Origin: Neoaquamicrobium microcysteis
GTDB taxonomy: Bacteria; Pseudomonadota; Alphaproteobacteria; Rhizobiales; Rhizobiaceae
Assembly: GCF_008180155.1 (NCBI RefSeq)
Contig: NZ_VSZS01000063.1
Coordinates: 248,001-312,000 of the forward strand
Direction: 5' to 3'
DNA length: 64,000 nt
This document shows, one piece after another, positions 10,232-20,283 of the stretch. Within the stretch, counting starts at the first letter, position 1. The number at the start of each line of letters is the position of its first letter. The notes under the pieces were generated by a model. That model saw nothing but the letters and a program-made list of their open reading frames with translations, was not told where the DNA came from and did no database searches. A program made the position numbers and the translations under genes.

Positions 10232-11701
10232 TCAAAGGTACGTGGTTCGCTCCAGCGGGGTGATCTCGCCCCAGAACGCTAGTATCTCCGCCCGCTTCAA
10301 ATCCTTGTAGACCTTGGCAAGAAGCGGCCCCAGCGCCCGATCGACGAAACGGCTCTTCTCCATAAGCTGGAGCGCGTCGTCCATATCATCCGGCAGGAAC
10401 AGGCCCTCGTCATCGTACGCGTTACCCTCGATGGGAGGAGGCGGCACTGCCTTCTTCTCCACACCCTCGACCATGCCCTGGATGATCGCCGCCATCACGA
10501 GATAGGGATTGGCATCGGCGCCTGCGATGCGGTGTTCGACGCGGCGGTTCTCGTCGTTGGAGACGGGTATGCGCAGCGCGACCGAACGGTTGTTTTCGGC
10601 CCACACCGCGCGCGTCGGCGCATAGGAGCCCGGCGTGATACGGCGGAAGCCGTTCAACGTGTTGATGAAGAGCAGGAGCGATTCCGGCATCGTCTTCAAC
10701 AAGCCCGCAACCGCCGATTCCAGCCGGGCGCGCCCCCTCGCTCCGCCGAAGATGTTCTTGCCGGCAGCATCCAGCATGGAAGCGTGGACGTGCATGCCGT
10801 TGCCGGCATATTCGAGGAAGGGCTTGGCCATGAAGGTAGCGGTGAGCCCGTGTGCGCGGGCGCAACCGATTACGATGCGGCGAAGCATGATGACATCGTC
10901 GGCCGCGCGCAGCGGATCGGCGCGATGCTTGAGATTGACCTCGAACTGGCCGGGAGCGGCTTCCTTGATGATCGTATCGATCGGCAGGCTCTGCGCGGCG
11001 GCGGCGTCGCGGATCATGTCGAACAGTTCCGCGTGCTCGGCCAGATCGTCCAGCCCATACATGCGCAGCCGATCGGGACCGGCGGTCGCACCCACCGGGG
11101 CGGGCATGCCATCGTCCCAATCCGTCTCCGGGTCGAGCAAATAGAACTCAAGTTCGAAAGCGACGACCGGGAAGAAGCCCTTGGCGTTGACCTCGGCGAC
11201 CTTGCGTTTCAGCACCTGGCGGGGATCGACAAGAAACGGCTCACCCTCGGGCGAGAAGGTCTGCAGCAGCACCTGCGCGGTCTTGCGCTTTGCCCACGGT
11301 ACGATCGAGAGCGACCCGCGCGTGGCGCGGCAATAGCCGTCCTTGTCGCCGCTTTCGATGTGCAGGCCCGTCTCGGCGACCTCGCGGCCCCAGACATCCA
11401 GCCCGTGCAGCGACATCGGGAAGTTGACGCCTTCCTGAAACGCCTTCTTCAGCGCATCGCCGGGCGCCCACTTGCCGCGCATGACGCCGTTGGGGTCGAC
11501 CATCAGAAATTCGACGGCCTCGATGTCGGGGTGTTCTTCGATGAAGGCCAGAAATTCGCGCTCGTGATCGGGCGAGATGAAGCCGCTCGTCTTGCCAGCC
11601 TGGCCCGACGGAATTCGCTTCTTCCTGGCTATGGTCGTTTCGTTTGCTTTCGATGAACGCTTGCTACCGGGCTCCAAGACGCCCGTTGACGTGGATCGCA
11701 A
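10232..11701 (-). CDS. puuA: Glutamine synthetase family protein, probable gamma-glutamylputrescine synthetase
   Basis: This 489-aa ligase belongs to the type I-like glutamine synthetase family. Metal and ATP site motifs are visible: EVNLKHRADPLRAADD, the histidine motif NGMHVHASML, and RRITPGSYAP with the C-terminal HRIAGADANPYL. PuuA couples glutamate to putrescine using ATP, the first step of putrescine breakdown. Being 110 bases upstream of potF on the same strand supports polyamine use. A paralogue lies at 18850-20283. The start is unusual: the first in-frame start is TTG at 11701 with only a weak AGG upstream, and no ATG occurs until about residue 67, so the N-terminus is uncertain. Confidence 0.85.
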   Translation of the reverse strand: MRSTSTGVLEPGSKRSSKANETTIARKKRIPSGQAGKTSGFISPDHEREFLAFIEEHPDIEAVEFLMVDPNGVMRGKWAPGDALKKAFQEGVNFPMSLHGLDVWGREVAETGLHIESGDKDGYCRATRGSLSIVPWAKRKTAQVLLQTFSPEGEPFLVDPRQVLKRKVAEVNAKGFFPVVAFELEFYLLDPETDWDDGMPAPVGATAGPDRLRMYGLDDLAEHAELFDMIRDAAAAQSLPIDTIIKEAAPGQFEVNLKHRADPLRAADDVIMLRRIVIGCARAHGLTATFMAKPFLEYAGNGMHVHASMLDAAGKNIFGGARGRARLESAVAGLLKTMPESLLLFINTLNGFRRITPGSYAPTRAVWAENNRSVALRIPVSNDENRRVEHRIAGADANPYLVMAAIIQGMVEGVEKKAVPPPPIEGNAYDDEGLFLPDDMDDALQLMEKSRFVDRALGPLLAKVYKDLKRAEILAFWGEITPLERTTYL

Positions 11702-11788
11702 GATAAACCTGCTTGGTTGTTGCCGATGCGACAGCCTGCCCTTGCGTTCGATGGCTTGTCAATGGGGCCACGTCCGATGCCGGCTCGC

Positions 11789-12739
11789 CTAGCGAGGCGC
11801 TGCAACCCCCGATACGCCCGGCCGTTGCGGGCGCGAAAGACGACGGAACTGAAGGCCGATATGGATCAGCAGGGCGGTGAAGACGATGGCGCCGCCCACA
11901 AGCGTGCGCGACGACGGAACCTCGGCGTGGACGAGCCAGACCCAGACGGGACCGAAAAGGGTCTCGAAGGTTGCCAGCAGGGCGGCATAGGCCGCAGGGA
12001 TCATCCGCGCGCCCGTGGCGAAAAAGGCAAGGCCGAGGCCCAGATTGACCGCGCCGAAGGCGAACAGGAATCCCATGTCGGAACCGGACACGGCAAGCGT
12101 CGAGGCCTGCGTTGCAGCGAGAAGACCGGCCACTGCCGTGCCCATGCACATCGCCGGCGTCATTCGCACATGGGCAAAGCGCCTCGTCAGCACGGTAGCG
12201 ACCGAAAACACCATGACGATGACGAGCGCCAGCCCATCGCCCACCGCCGAGACGTTGCCGGTTAGCGAATCCGACACCATCACGCCTACGCCGACGATCA
12301 CCACGGCGATGGCTATCCATGTGGGCAATGAAACCCTCTCGCCAAAGAGGAGAAACGCAAGCAGCGCCGCAAAGAGCGGCGCGCCCGCCTGCATCAGCAG
12401 GATGTTTGCAACGGTGGTATAGGAGAGTGCCACCACGAAAGACGACGTCGCGATGGTGAAGCAGCACGCGACCGCGAGACCCGGCAGGCCCATGCCGCGA
12501 AAGAGCTGCACAGTACCGCGCAGGCCATCGCGCCACAGCATATAGCCGAGAAGGAAAGAGGCGGCCCAGACCGACCGCCAGAAGATCACGGTCCAAGAAT
12601 CGCCTGCCTCGACGAAGCGGGCGATGACGCCGCCGAGGCTCCAGCATAGCGCGGCGAGGAAGACGAGCATGTAGCCCGCGCGTTCTTCGCCAGCGGCCTG
12701 CCCCGCCGGATACGACTGCTGAGACGCGGCGTCTGCCAT
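11789..12739 (-). CDS. DMT/EamA family transporter
   Basis: This 316-aa protein has about ten hydrophobic segments arranged as two EamA repeats (YMLVFLAALCWSLGGVIARF begins the first), typical of drug/metabolite exporters in the inner membrane. The frame extends to 12790, but ATG at 12739 has AGGAAAA about nine bases upstream and a more usual short N-terminus. The gene stops 88 bases before the puuA-type gene starts, on the same strand. Substrate is unknown. Export of an amine or amino acid would fit the neighbourhood but is speculation. Confidence 0.85.
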   Translation of the reverse strand: MADAASQQSYPAGQAAGEERAGYMLVFLAALCWSLGGVIARFVEAGDSWTVIFWRSVWAASFLLGYMLWRDGLRGTVQLFRGMGLPGLAVACCFTIATSSFVVALSYTTVANILLMQAGAPLFAALLAFLLFGERVSLPTWIAIAVVIVGVGVMVSDSLTGNVSAVGDGLALVIVMVFSVATVLTRRFAHVRMTPAMCMGTAVAGLLAATQASTLAVSGSDMGFLFAFGAVNLGLGLAFFATGARMIPAAYAALLATFETLFGPVWVWLVHAEVPSSRTLVGGAIVFTALLIHIGLQFRRLSRPQRPGVSGVAAPR

Positions 12740-12878
12740 GGCTGCATTTTCCTGATGGCGAGGACGCGCCGTTTTCTCGGCAGCGCCCATCCTTTCGCAC
12801 GACTAACGCGAAGCGCGAGGGCTGGCGTGGTCCAGCGTCCTCGTCTAGTTGTGACACGCAGGTGCGGAGGAGGCAGTC

Positions 12879-13856
12879 ATGAAAGCGGCATGGTACGAGA
12901 AGAACGGTGAAGCGCGCGACGTGCTCGTGGTGGGCGACATGGAGACGCCCAAACCCGCGGCCGGCGAGGTACTGGTGCGGCTGCACACCTCGGGCGTGAA
13001 CCCCTCCGATGTGAAGAGCCGAAAGGGCCGGCCGCTGATCGCGCCGCGCATCGTCCCCCATTCCGACGGTGCCGGCACCATCGACGCGGTGGGCGACGGC
13101 GTGGACGAGGCGCGCATCGGCGAGCGCGTATGGGTGTGGAACGGCCAGTGGAAACGCCCGTTCGGCACCGCGGCCGAATATATCGCGCTGCCGCAGGACC
13201 AGGCCGTGAGATTGCCGGCGGGCATCGACTTCGCGACGGGCGCCTGCCTCGGCATCCCGGCGCTGACCGCGCTTCACGCGGTGAGCCTTCACGGCGACAT
13301 TGCAGGCAAAACGCTGCTGGTGACGGGAGCGGCTGCGGCCGTAGGTCACTATGCGACGCAGATGGCCAAGCTGCGCGGGGCACGGGTGATCGGCACCTCG
13401 TCACCCGAGCGGCAGAAACACGCGCGGGCTGCCGGCGTGGACGAACTGATCGACTATCGCCACGAGGACGTGGCCGAACGCGTGAAGGTGCTGACAGGCG
13501 GTGCCGGCGTTGACGGCATCATCGACATGGACTTTTCATCCACGGCGGGCCTGCTGGCCAAGGGCGTGCTGAAGCCGCACGGCAAGATGGTCTGCTACGG
13601 CTCCAACGTGCCGGCTGAAATACCGCTGTCGTTTCCGGCTATGCTGTGGGGAAGCCTGACGCTCAGCGTATTCGTGGTCTACGAGCTTCTGCCGGCCGAG
13701 AGACAGGTGGCCATCGCCGAACTGACCCGGCTGCTCGAAGCCGGCGCGTTGAAGCATTCGATCGGCGCGCGCTTTGCCCTGGCCGATATCGCAGCAGCGC
13801 ATGAGGCAGTAGAAGGCGGACGCGTCACCGGCAACGTGGTGCTCGACATCGGGTGA
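12879..13856 (+). CDS. MDR-family NADPH oxidoreductase (quinone oxidoreductase-like)
   Basis: This 325-aa medium-chain dehydrogenase/reductase has an N-terminal GroES-like domain with HTSGVNPSDVKSRKG and a Rossmann domain starting near residue 145 (KTLLVTGAAAAVGHYATQMA). The zinc-binding GHE motif of alcohol dehydrogenases is absent, so a zinc-free quinone or enone reductase is more likely. A strong ribosome site GGAGGAGG precedes ATG at 12879. It stands alone between the EamA transporter and a LysR regulator. Its natural substrate cannot be inferred. Confidence 0.88.
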   Translation: MKAAWYEKNGEARDVLVVGDMETPKPAAGEVLVRLHTSGVNPSDVKSRKGRPLIAPRIVPHSDGAGTIDAVGDGVDEARIGERVWVWNGQWKRPFGTAAEYIALPQDQAVRLPAGIDFATGACLGIPALTALHAVSLHGDIAGKTLLVTGAAAAVGHYATQMAKLRGARVIGTSSPERQKHARAAGVDELIDYRHEDVAERVKVLTGGAGVDGIIDMDFSSTAGLLAKGVLKPHGKMVCYGSNVPAEIPLSFPAMLWGSLTLSVFVVYELLPAERQVAIAELTRLLEAGALKHSIGARFALADIAAAHEAVEGGRVTGNVVLDIG

Positions 13857-14045
13857 TCGGTTGCGGGGCTATCCAGCGACCACTCGCTGCGGCGGCGGTC
13901 GCGCTCGGCACGCGTGAGTTCGTGCTGGAGGAGAACCAAGCCTGTCATGAAATCCATGTTACAACTCCCATGTTGTTCATGGATGGAATATGAGCGTTCA
14001 TAATTCCTGCTTGAACGGCCGATTTCCGCAATTTATCTTTCGTTT

Positions 14046-14918
14046 ATGAAAAACATCGACTGGAGCGACCTGCAACTGTTCGTCGCCGTCGCACGCGGCG
14101 GCGGGCTTTCGCCGGCAGCCAAGGAAAGCGGCTCCAGCCCGGCGACGGTGGGACGGCGCATGCTGGCGCTGGAGCAGGCCGTCGGACGGCCGCTCTTCGT
14201 TCGGCGGCAAACCGGCTACGAGCTGACCATCGACGGGCGCGCGCTTCTTTCGAAGGCGCAGCTGATGGAAGCCAACGCGCGTAGTATCGACGACTGGCTT
14301 GAAGCAGAAGGCGGCCGCTCGCTGGTGCGAATTTCGGCCGGCACGTGGACGGCCAACTTCTTCGCCGACAATTTTTCACGGCTATGGACCCCTGAAGACC
14401 CCTTTCGCATCGCCTTCAAGACGACCGAGGCAAAGCTGGACATTGCCCATCGCGAGGTGGAGATCGGCGTGCGTAACGCCGCGCCGGAGAGCCCGAACCT
14501 TGCCGGACGCCGCACGGTTGAGGTGGCGCAGGCCGCGTTCTGCGCACGCAACGCCGGGGAGGCCGGCCGGCGAAACTGGGTGGCGATCTCGCCCGAAGAC
14601 ATGGCGACGCGCTCGGCCCGCTGGCTCGCCGCCCAATCGGGAGCGACGTTTGCGGCGTGGGCCAACACGCCGCGGACGCTGCACGACCTGATCCGCTCGG
14701 GCGTTGGCAAAGGCGTGATGCCCTGCTTTGCGGGCGACCGCGACCCTTTGCTCGAGCGCGCCGGCGACGAAATCGCCGATCTGCGAGAGGGGCAGTGGCT
14801 TGTGATGCACAATGAGGACCGCCATCGCAGCGACGTGCGCACGGTGATCGACCGCATAGTCGCGCTGGTGAATGCCCATGCGCCGCTGTTTCGCGGCGCG
14901 CGTCCGCTGGGCGGGTAG
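14046..14918 (+). CDS. LysR family transcriptional regulator
   Basis: The 290-aa protein has the N-terminal winged helix-turn-helix of LysR proteins (DLQLFVAVARGGGLSPAAKE, residues 7-26, and RRMLALEQAVGRPLF) followed by an effector-binding domain. The start ATG follows an AT-rich stretch that probably contains its promoter. It is not divergent from a catabolic gene, so the usual guess at a target does not work. The nearest candidates are the MDR oxidoreductase upstream or a distant locus. Confidence 0.88.
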   Translation: MKNIDWSDLQLFVAVARGGGLSPAAKESGSSPATVGRRMLALEQAVGRPLFVRRQTGYELTIDGRALLSKAQLMEANARSIDDWLEAEGGRSLVRISAGTWTANFFADNFSRLWTPEDPFRIAFKTTEAKLDIAHREVEIGVRNAAPESPNLAGRRTVEVAQAAFCARNAGEAGRRNWVAISPEDMATRSARWLAAQSGATFAAWANTPRTLHDLIRSGVGKGVMPCFAGDRDPLLERAGDEIADLREGQWLVMHNEDRHRSDVRTVIDRIVALVNAHAPLFRGARPLGG

Positions 14919-14931
14919 TCCTGAATGCGGT

Positions 14932-16350
14932 TTACTGAAAATCAAAGGCGCTGAGCCCGGAGGCCATTTCATCAAGCCCCAAGGGACGGGTGACGGGCGG
15001 TTCGGCGCGGGCAAGACATCCTACCCGTTCGCACAGGCGACAGGCGGTGCCGACGGGCGTGGCGGTGCGTGATCCGGGGAGCGCTGCGGCGTAGACCGTC
15101 TCGTCGCCGAAGCCGATGTCGCAGCCGATGAGGATGGCAGTGCGACGCGGCCTTTCGCTGAATGCGCCCTGGGGGCCTTCCAGCGTGCGGGCGATGGTCA
15201 GGAATTCCGCCCCGTCGGGCATCTCGACCGCCTCGACGAATATCTGTCCGGGCTGGGCGAAAGCGGCATGCACCGGCAGCTTGGGGCAGCCTCCACCAAA
15301 GCGGGCATGCGGAAAGCCCTGCGCGCCGGCCCGGCGGAACCGGTTGCCGGCATTGTCTATCTCCATCATGAAGAACGGAATGCCGCCGCCGGAGGGCCGA
15401 TGGAGCGTGGTGAGGCGATTGGCCGCCTGCTCGAACGAGACGCCGAAGCGGGAGCGCAGCACATCGACATCGTAGCGCGCGCGCTGGGCGGCCGAGGCAA
15501 ACGCCTGATGCGGCATCATCAGCGCATGGGCGGCATAGCGGGCCAGCTCGAAGCGCGCCAGGCGCCGCGCCTCGTCGCTGCCGAGCTTCAGCGATTTGAG
15601 CTCGGCCGCGATGGCCACCTGCATGCGGATGAGGCAGGCTTCCATAGCGACTTCGCGCAGTTGGTCGAAGGGCGACAGGCGCTCGGAGATGAAGAGCCTT
15701 TGCGAGTGCCGGTCGTAGCGCCGGCGCCAGTTGGGCATGGTGGCGACGGGCAGCACCTTGACGACGATGCCGTAGTCGCGCCGCAGCCACTGTTTGAGCG
15801 CGCCGAACAGATCGTCGCCCGGCTGGAGAAGCTGCGCGAAGGTTTCGGCCTCCTCTTCAATGGTGGCAAAATGATTGGGCCTTCGCTCGAAAATCTCGCG
15901 CACCTCATCCACCGGCAGCCGCGCGGAAGACAGCGTTGTCGCGTGACCCTCGCGCGCGAGCAGTTCGGACAGGTCGGACAGGCGCTCTGCCTGCTCCCTG
16001 TAGGCGCGGAACAGCTTGACCACCGCCGCAGCCGCGTTGGGGGCGCCTTCGGCCACCTCGATCAGCTCCTGGTCGCCCGGTAGTTCGCCTGAAAGCAGCG
16101 GATCGGAAAACACCTCTCGCAGCGCGGCAACCGACCCGCCGGCCTCGGCCTGAAGCTCCTCGGGCTCGACATCATAGACCGAGGCGAGCTTGAGGATGAG
16201 TTGCACCGTCAAAGGGCGCTGATTGCGCTCGATGAGGTTGAGGTAGGAGGGCGAGATGCCGAGGCCTTCCGCCATCGCCGTCTGGGTAAGCCCCTTGGCG
16301 TTGCGGATGCGCCGGATGCGCGGCCCTGCAAAGATCTTCCGGTCAGCCAT
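14932..16350 (-). CDS. XRE-family ScfR/RamB-like regulator of acetate or short-chain fatty acyl metabolism
   Basis: The 472-aa protein has a Cro/CI-type helix-turn-helix at about residues 10-60 (RRIRNAKGLTQTAMAEGLGI), a middle ImmA/IrrE-like region and a C-terminal short-chain fatty acyl regulator domain with several cysteines (CRLCERVGCLARAEPP). The HExxH zinc-peptidase motif expected in active ImmA proteins is replaced (FDQLREVAMEACLI), so it is probably not a protease. The gene is divergent from isocitrate lyase across 222 bases. RamB proteins of this architecture control glyoxylate-bypass genes, so aceA control and autoregulation are likely. Confidence 0.88.
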   Translation of the reverse strand: MADRKIFAGPRIRRIRNAKGLTQTAMAEGLGISPSYLNLIERNQRPLTVQLILKLASVYDVEPEELQAEAGGSVAALREVFSDPLLSGELPGDQELIEVAEGAPNAAAAVVKLFRAYREQAERLSDLSELLAREGHATTLSSARLPVDEVREIFERRPNHFATIEEEAETFAQLLQPGDDLFGALKQWLRRDYGIVVKVLPVATMPNWRRRYDRHSQRLFISERLSPFDQLREVAMEACLIRMQVAIAAELKSLKLGSDEARRLARFELARYAAHALMMPHQAFASAAQRARYDVDVLRSRFGVSFEQAANRLTTLHRPSGGGIPFFMMEIDNAGNRFRRAGAQGFPHARFGGGCPKLPVHAAFAQPGQIFVEAVEMPDGAEFLTIARTLEGPQGAFSERPRRTAILIGCDIGFGDETVYAAALPGSRTATPVGTACRLCERVGCLARAEPPVTRPLGLDEMASGLSAFDFQ

Positions 16351-16365
16351 GCACCTTGACCAGTT

Positions 16366-16415
16366 TTTACAAAATTTGGCCCACCGCCAACTTTACAATA
16401 TTGACAAGTTTACAG
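16366..16415. promoter_or_regulatory. TTTACA repeat cluster, candidate binding sites of the RamB-like regulator
   Basis: The divergent region between the RamB-like gene and aceA holds three direct copies of TTTACA(A/G): TTTACAA at 16366-16372, TTTACAA at 16392-16398 and TTTACAG at 16409-16415. The stretch is AT-rich against a GC-rich background and lies directly upstream of both genes. RamB-type regulators elsewhere bind A/T-rich sites. Assigning these copies to the neighbouring regulator is inference. Confidence 0.5.
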
Positions 16416-16572
16416 CCGGAGAATGTCAAACGCAAGACAGGTTCACCCGATTCTCACGAACCTTTCCTGCATTTTTCTCGTTCTATCCCGCAATGCAATG
16501 TAAATCTCGTCACACATCGTTGGCACCGCAGCCGACTGAAAGCTCGAACACAAAATCTCTACGGAGCATATC

Positions 16573-17862
<1,290 letters not shown>

Positions 17863-17899
17863 GCCGGCGAAAATCCGGGGCACCACAAGGAGAAGACCC

Positions 17900-18145
17900 A
17901 TGACGCCCAGAACCCGCGTGAAGGAAAGAGCCGAGGAACAGGCCTCGGCGATGAACGACGACCAGCAGGCCATGATCCGCATGGTGGCGAACGACCTGCA
18001 CCGGTTGAACCAGTCCGTCATGAAGGCGGTGGAAGCCGGGGTCTCGGTGGAGCTGGTTCGCTCCGCCCGCCACCATGGCGGAGACGGCAACTGGGGCGAC
18101 CTGCTCATTCCGGTGATCGTCACCCAGGCGCGTAACGCCGCCTGA
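17900..18145 (+). CDS. Small conserved-looking protein downstream of aceA
   Basis: This 81-aa protein has no family I recognise. It is charged and mostly helical in appearance (RVKERAEEQASAMNDDQQAM), with no signal peptide or membrane segment. AAGGAG precedes ATG at 17900 by about nine bases. It sits between aceA and a strong terminator, so it is very likely part of the aceA transcript and made under acetate-type growth. A role in modulating isocitrate lyase or in stress is possible but not shown. Confidence 0.75.
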   Translation: MTPRTRVKERAEEQASAMNDDQQAMIRMVANDLHRLNQSVMKAVEAGVSVELVRSARHHGGDGNWGDLLIPVIVTQARNAA

Positions 18146-18168
18146 CAAACAACGCATCGGTAGAGATG

Positions 18169-18194
18169 GGCGGCGCCGTCGGTGCCGCCTTTTT
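18169..18194 (+). terminator. Rho-independent terminator after the aceA operon
   Basis: GGCGGCGCC (18169-18177), loop GTC, GGTGCCGCC (18181-18189) makes a 9-bp stem with one G-U pair, followed directly by five Ts (18190-18194). It closes the aceA plus small-gene transcript. Confidence 0.85.
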
Positions 18195-18331
18195 CTGTGT
18201 CTTAGGCTGATTTAGTGACACGGCCGGTATAGCCAGCGCCCTCATCTTGACACCCTTGGGCAAATCGCGAACAAACAGGCCACTAGCCTGCAATTCCGTC
18301 TACTGAGCTACTCAAACGATCGGTACGCCCC

Positions 18332-18769
18332 ATGCCGCATCCGAGTCTCGACGAGACCAACGGCGCGCATCCGCATGCGCGCGCCACAGATTTCGGCCTT
18401 GCGCTGGTTGTAGGTTCATCACCGATAAATCGGATCGTGGTGGCCAGCATCGCCGAGCGGGCGGGGCTGAAGGTGGTGGCCGAAACGCCCGAGACTGCCG
18501 GCGCAGCGCTGAACGCGCGCCGGCCCGGAACGGTGATACTCGACGGTGGCGCCGACGACCGGGACTGCGAGCGGCTGATGGAGAGCCTTGCAGCGCAAAG
18601 GCTGGCAGGTGGGGGCCGGACGCCGTTCGTCATCCTGCTTTCCAACCGCAACTCCAGCGAGGCGCTGCCGCCCAGAGGCGGCACGATCGACGCGATCGTC
18701 GCAAAGCCGATCACGCCAGACAGGCTGCAACCGCTGATCCGAAGCATGATGGATCGCGTTCGCGGCTGA
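18332..18769 (+). CDS. Degenerate response-regulator receiver-like protein
   Basis: This 145-aa stand-alone protein resembles a CheY-type receiver domain. The pattern is beta-1 LALVVGSSPINRIVV, a candidate phosphoacceptor Asp in TVILDGG, and the conserved-Lys region IVAKPITPDRLQPL. The acidic pair that normally binds magnesium after beta-1 is missing (GSS in its place), so phosphorylation may be lost or altered. There is no output domain. No kinase lies nearby. The gene is 186 bases after the aceA operon and 80 bases before puuA on the same strand. An atypical single-domain regulator is the best guess. Confidence 0.65.
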   Translation: MPHPSLDETNGAHPHARATDFGLALVVGSSPINRIVVASIAERAGLKVVAETPETAGAALNARRPGTVILDGGADDRDCERLMESLAAQRLAGGGRTPFVILLSNRNSSEALPPRGGTIDAIVAKPITPDRLQPLIRSMMDRVRG

Positions 18770-18849
18770 TGGTTTCGGGGCCGCGCCCCCTTTCCTTCGC
18801 TCGCGACGAGCGGCTATAGTTCGCCGTCTCGAATAATCATTGGTGATTG

Positions 18850-20283
18850 ATGCCCGTCCAGAAAAAGGAAGCCCGACCTGCCAGTCGCGGTGGCAGGGTG
18901 CGTGTACCCGCATTCGTCCAGAGCCAGCGCGGCGTGAAGAACTGGAAGGAGGCCACCGGATGGCTGGACTGGCGCGGCATCGAGGACATCGAGTGCATCA
19001 CGCCCGATCAGGCAGGCGTGGCGCGCGGCAAGATGATGCCGTCGAAGAAGTTCACGTCGAACACGTCGCTGGCACTGCCGTCGGCCGTGTTCATGACGAC
19101 CATTTCGGGCGGCTATCCCGAAGACGGCAACGGCTTCACCTACCCAGAGGACGACGGCGACCTGAAGCTGCTGCCCGACCTCTCTACGCTTTCCGTCGTG
19201 CCGTGGGAGAGCGACCCGACAGCGCAGGTGATCTGCGATCTGGTGCATCAGGACGGCCGCTCGGTCGAGTTCACGCCGCGCAACCTGCTGCGGCGCGTGG
19301 TGGCCGCCTATGACGAACGCGGGCTCAAGCCGGTCGTCGCCCCGGAGATCGAGTTCTATCTGGTGCGCAAGAACCCGGACCCGGACTATCCGCTGACACC
19401 GCCAGTCGGCCGCTCCGGCCGCGCCATTGCGGGCGGACAGGGCTATTCCATCGCCGGCGTCAACGAGTTCGACGAGCTGATAGACGACATCTACCACTTC
19501 TCCGAAGCTCAGGGCCTCGAGATCGATACGCTGATCCACGAGGAAGGGGCGGGCCAGCTGGAAATCAACCTGCGGCACGGGGATCCGATCGAACTTGCCG
19601 ACCAGGTGTTCCTGTTCAAGCGCACCATCCGCGAAGCGGCGCTGAAACACGAGACCTATGCGACCTTCATGGCCAAGCCAATCCAGGGCCAGCCGGGGTC
19701 GGCCATGCACATCCACCAGTCGGTCATCGACAAGAAGACCGGCAAGAACATCTTCTCGAACGGGGACGGCGGCGAGACGGATGCGTTCCGCTATTTCATC
19801 GGCGGGATGCAGCGCCACATACCCAATGCGCTGGTGATGCTGGCGCCCTACGTGAACTCCTACCGGCGATTGACGCCGTCGGCTTCCGCGCCGGTCAATA
19901 CCAAATGGGGCTACGATAACCGCACCACGGCCTTCCGTGTTCCTCGCTCGGACCCGGTCGCGCGGCGCGTGGAAAACCGCGTCCCCTCCTCCGATGCAAA
20001 CCCCTATCTGGCGCTGGCCGCATCGCTGGCATGCGGACTGATCGGCATCATCAACAAGGAGCAGTGCGAGGCGCCGGTCGGCACGTCGGTCAATGAGGAT
20101 GAGATCGAACTGCCGCGCGGCCTGCTGGAAGCGGTCGATCTTTTCGAAGGCGACGAGCCGCTGCGGGACATGCTCGGCTCGGCCTTCGTCTCCACCTATG
20201 CAGCGATCAAGAAGGCGGAGTTCGAGACCTTCATGGAAGTTATCAGCCCGTGGGAGCGGGAGTATCTGTTGTTGAACGTTTGA
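18850..20283 (+). CDS. puuA: Gamma-glutamylputrescine synthetase (glutamine synthetase family)
   Basis: The 477-aa ligase joins glutamate to putrescine with ATP. Glutamine synthetase motifs are clear: GQLEINLRHGDPIELADQ, the histidine motif SAMHIHQSVI, NSYRRLTPSASAPVNTKWG and ENRVPSSDANPYLALAAS. The start is ATG at 18850 (a TTG lies directly before it). The stop overlaps the start of the FAD oxidase (TGATG), so the two are translationally coupled, as expected for PuuA-PuuB. It is a divergent paralogue of the gene at 10232-11701. This copy, next to puuB, is the better candidate for the catabolic enzyme. Confidence 0.9.
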   Translation: MPVQKKEARPASRGGRVRVPAFVQSQRGVKNWKEATGWLDWRGIEDIECITPDQAGVARGKMMPSKKFTSNTSLALPSAVFMTTISGGYPEDGNGFTYPEDDGDLKLLPDLSTLSVVPWESDPTAQVICDLVHQDGRSVEFTPRNLLRRVVAAYDERGLKPVVAPEIEFYLVRKNPDPDYPLTPPVGRSGRAIAGGQGYSIAGVNEFDELIDDIYHFSEAQGLEIDTLIHEEGAGQLEINLRHGDPIELADQVFLFKRTIREAALKHETYATFMAKPIQGQPGSAMHIHQSVIDKKTGKNIFSNGDGGETDAFRYFIGGMQRHIPNALVMLAPYVNSYRRLTPSASAPVNTKWGYDNRTTAFRVPRSDPVARRVENRVPSSDANPYLALAASLACGLIGIINKEQCEAPVGTSVNEDEIELPRGLLEAVDLFEGDEPLRDMLGSAFVSTYAAIKKAEFETFMEVISPWEREYLLLNV

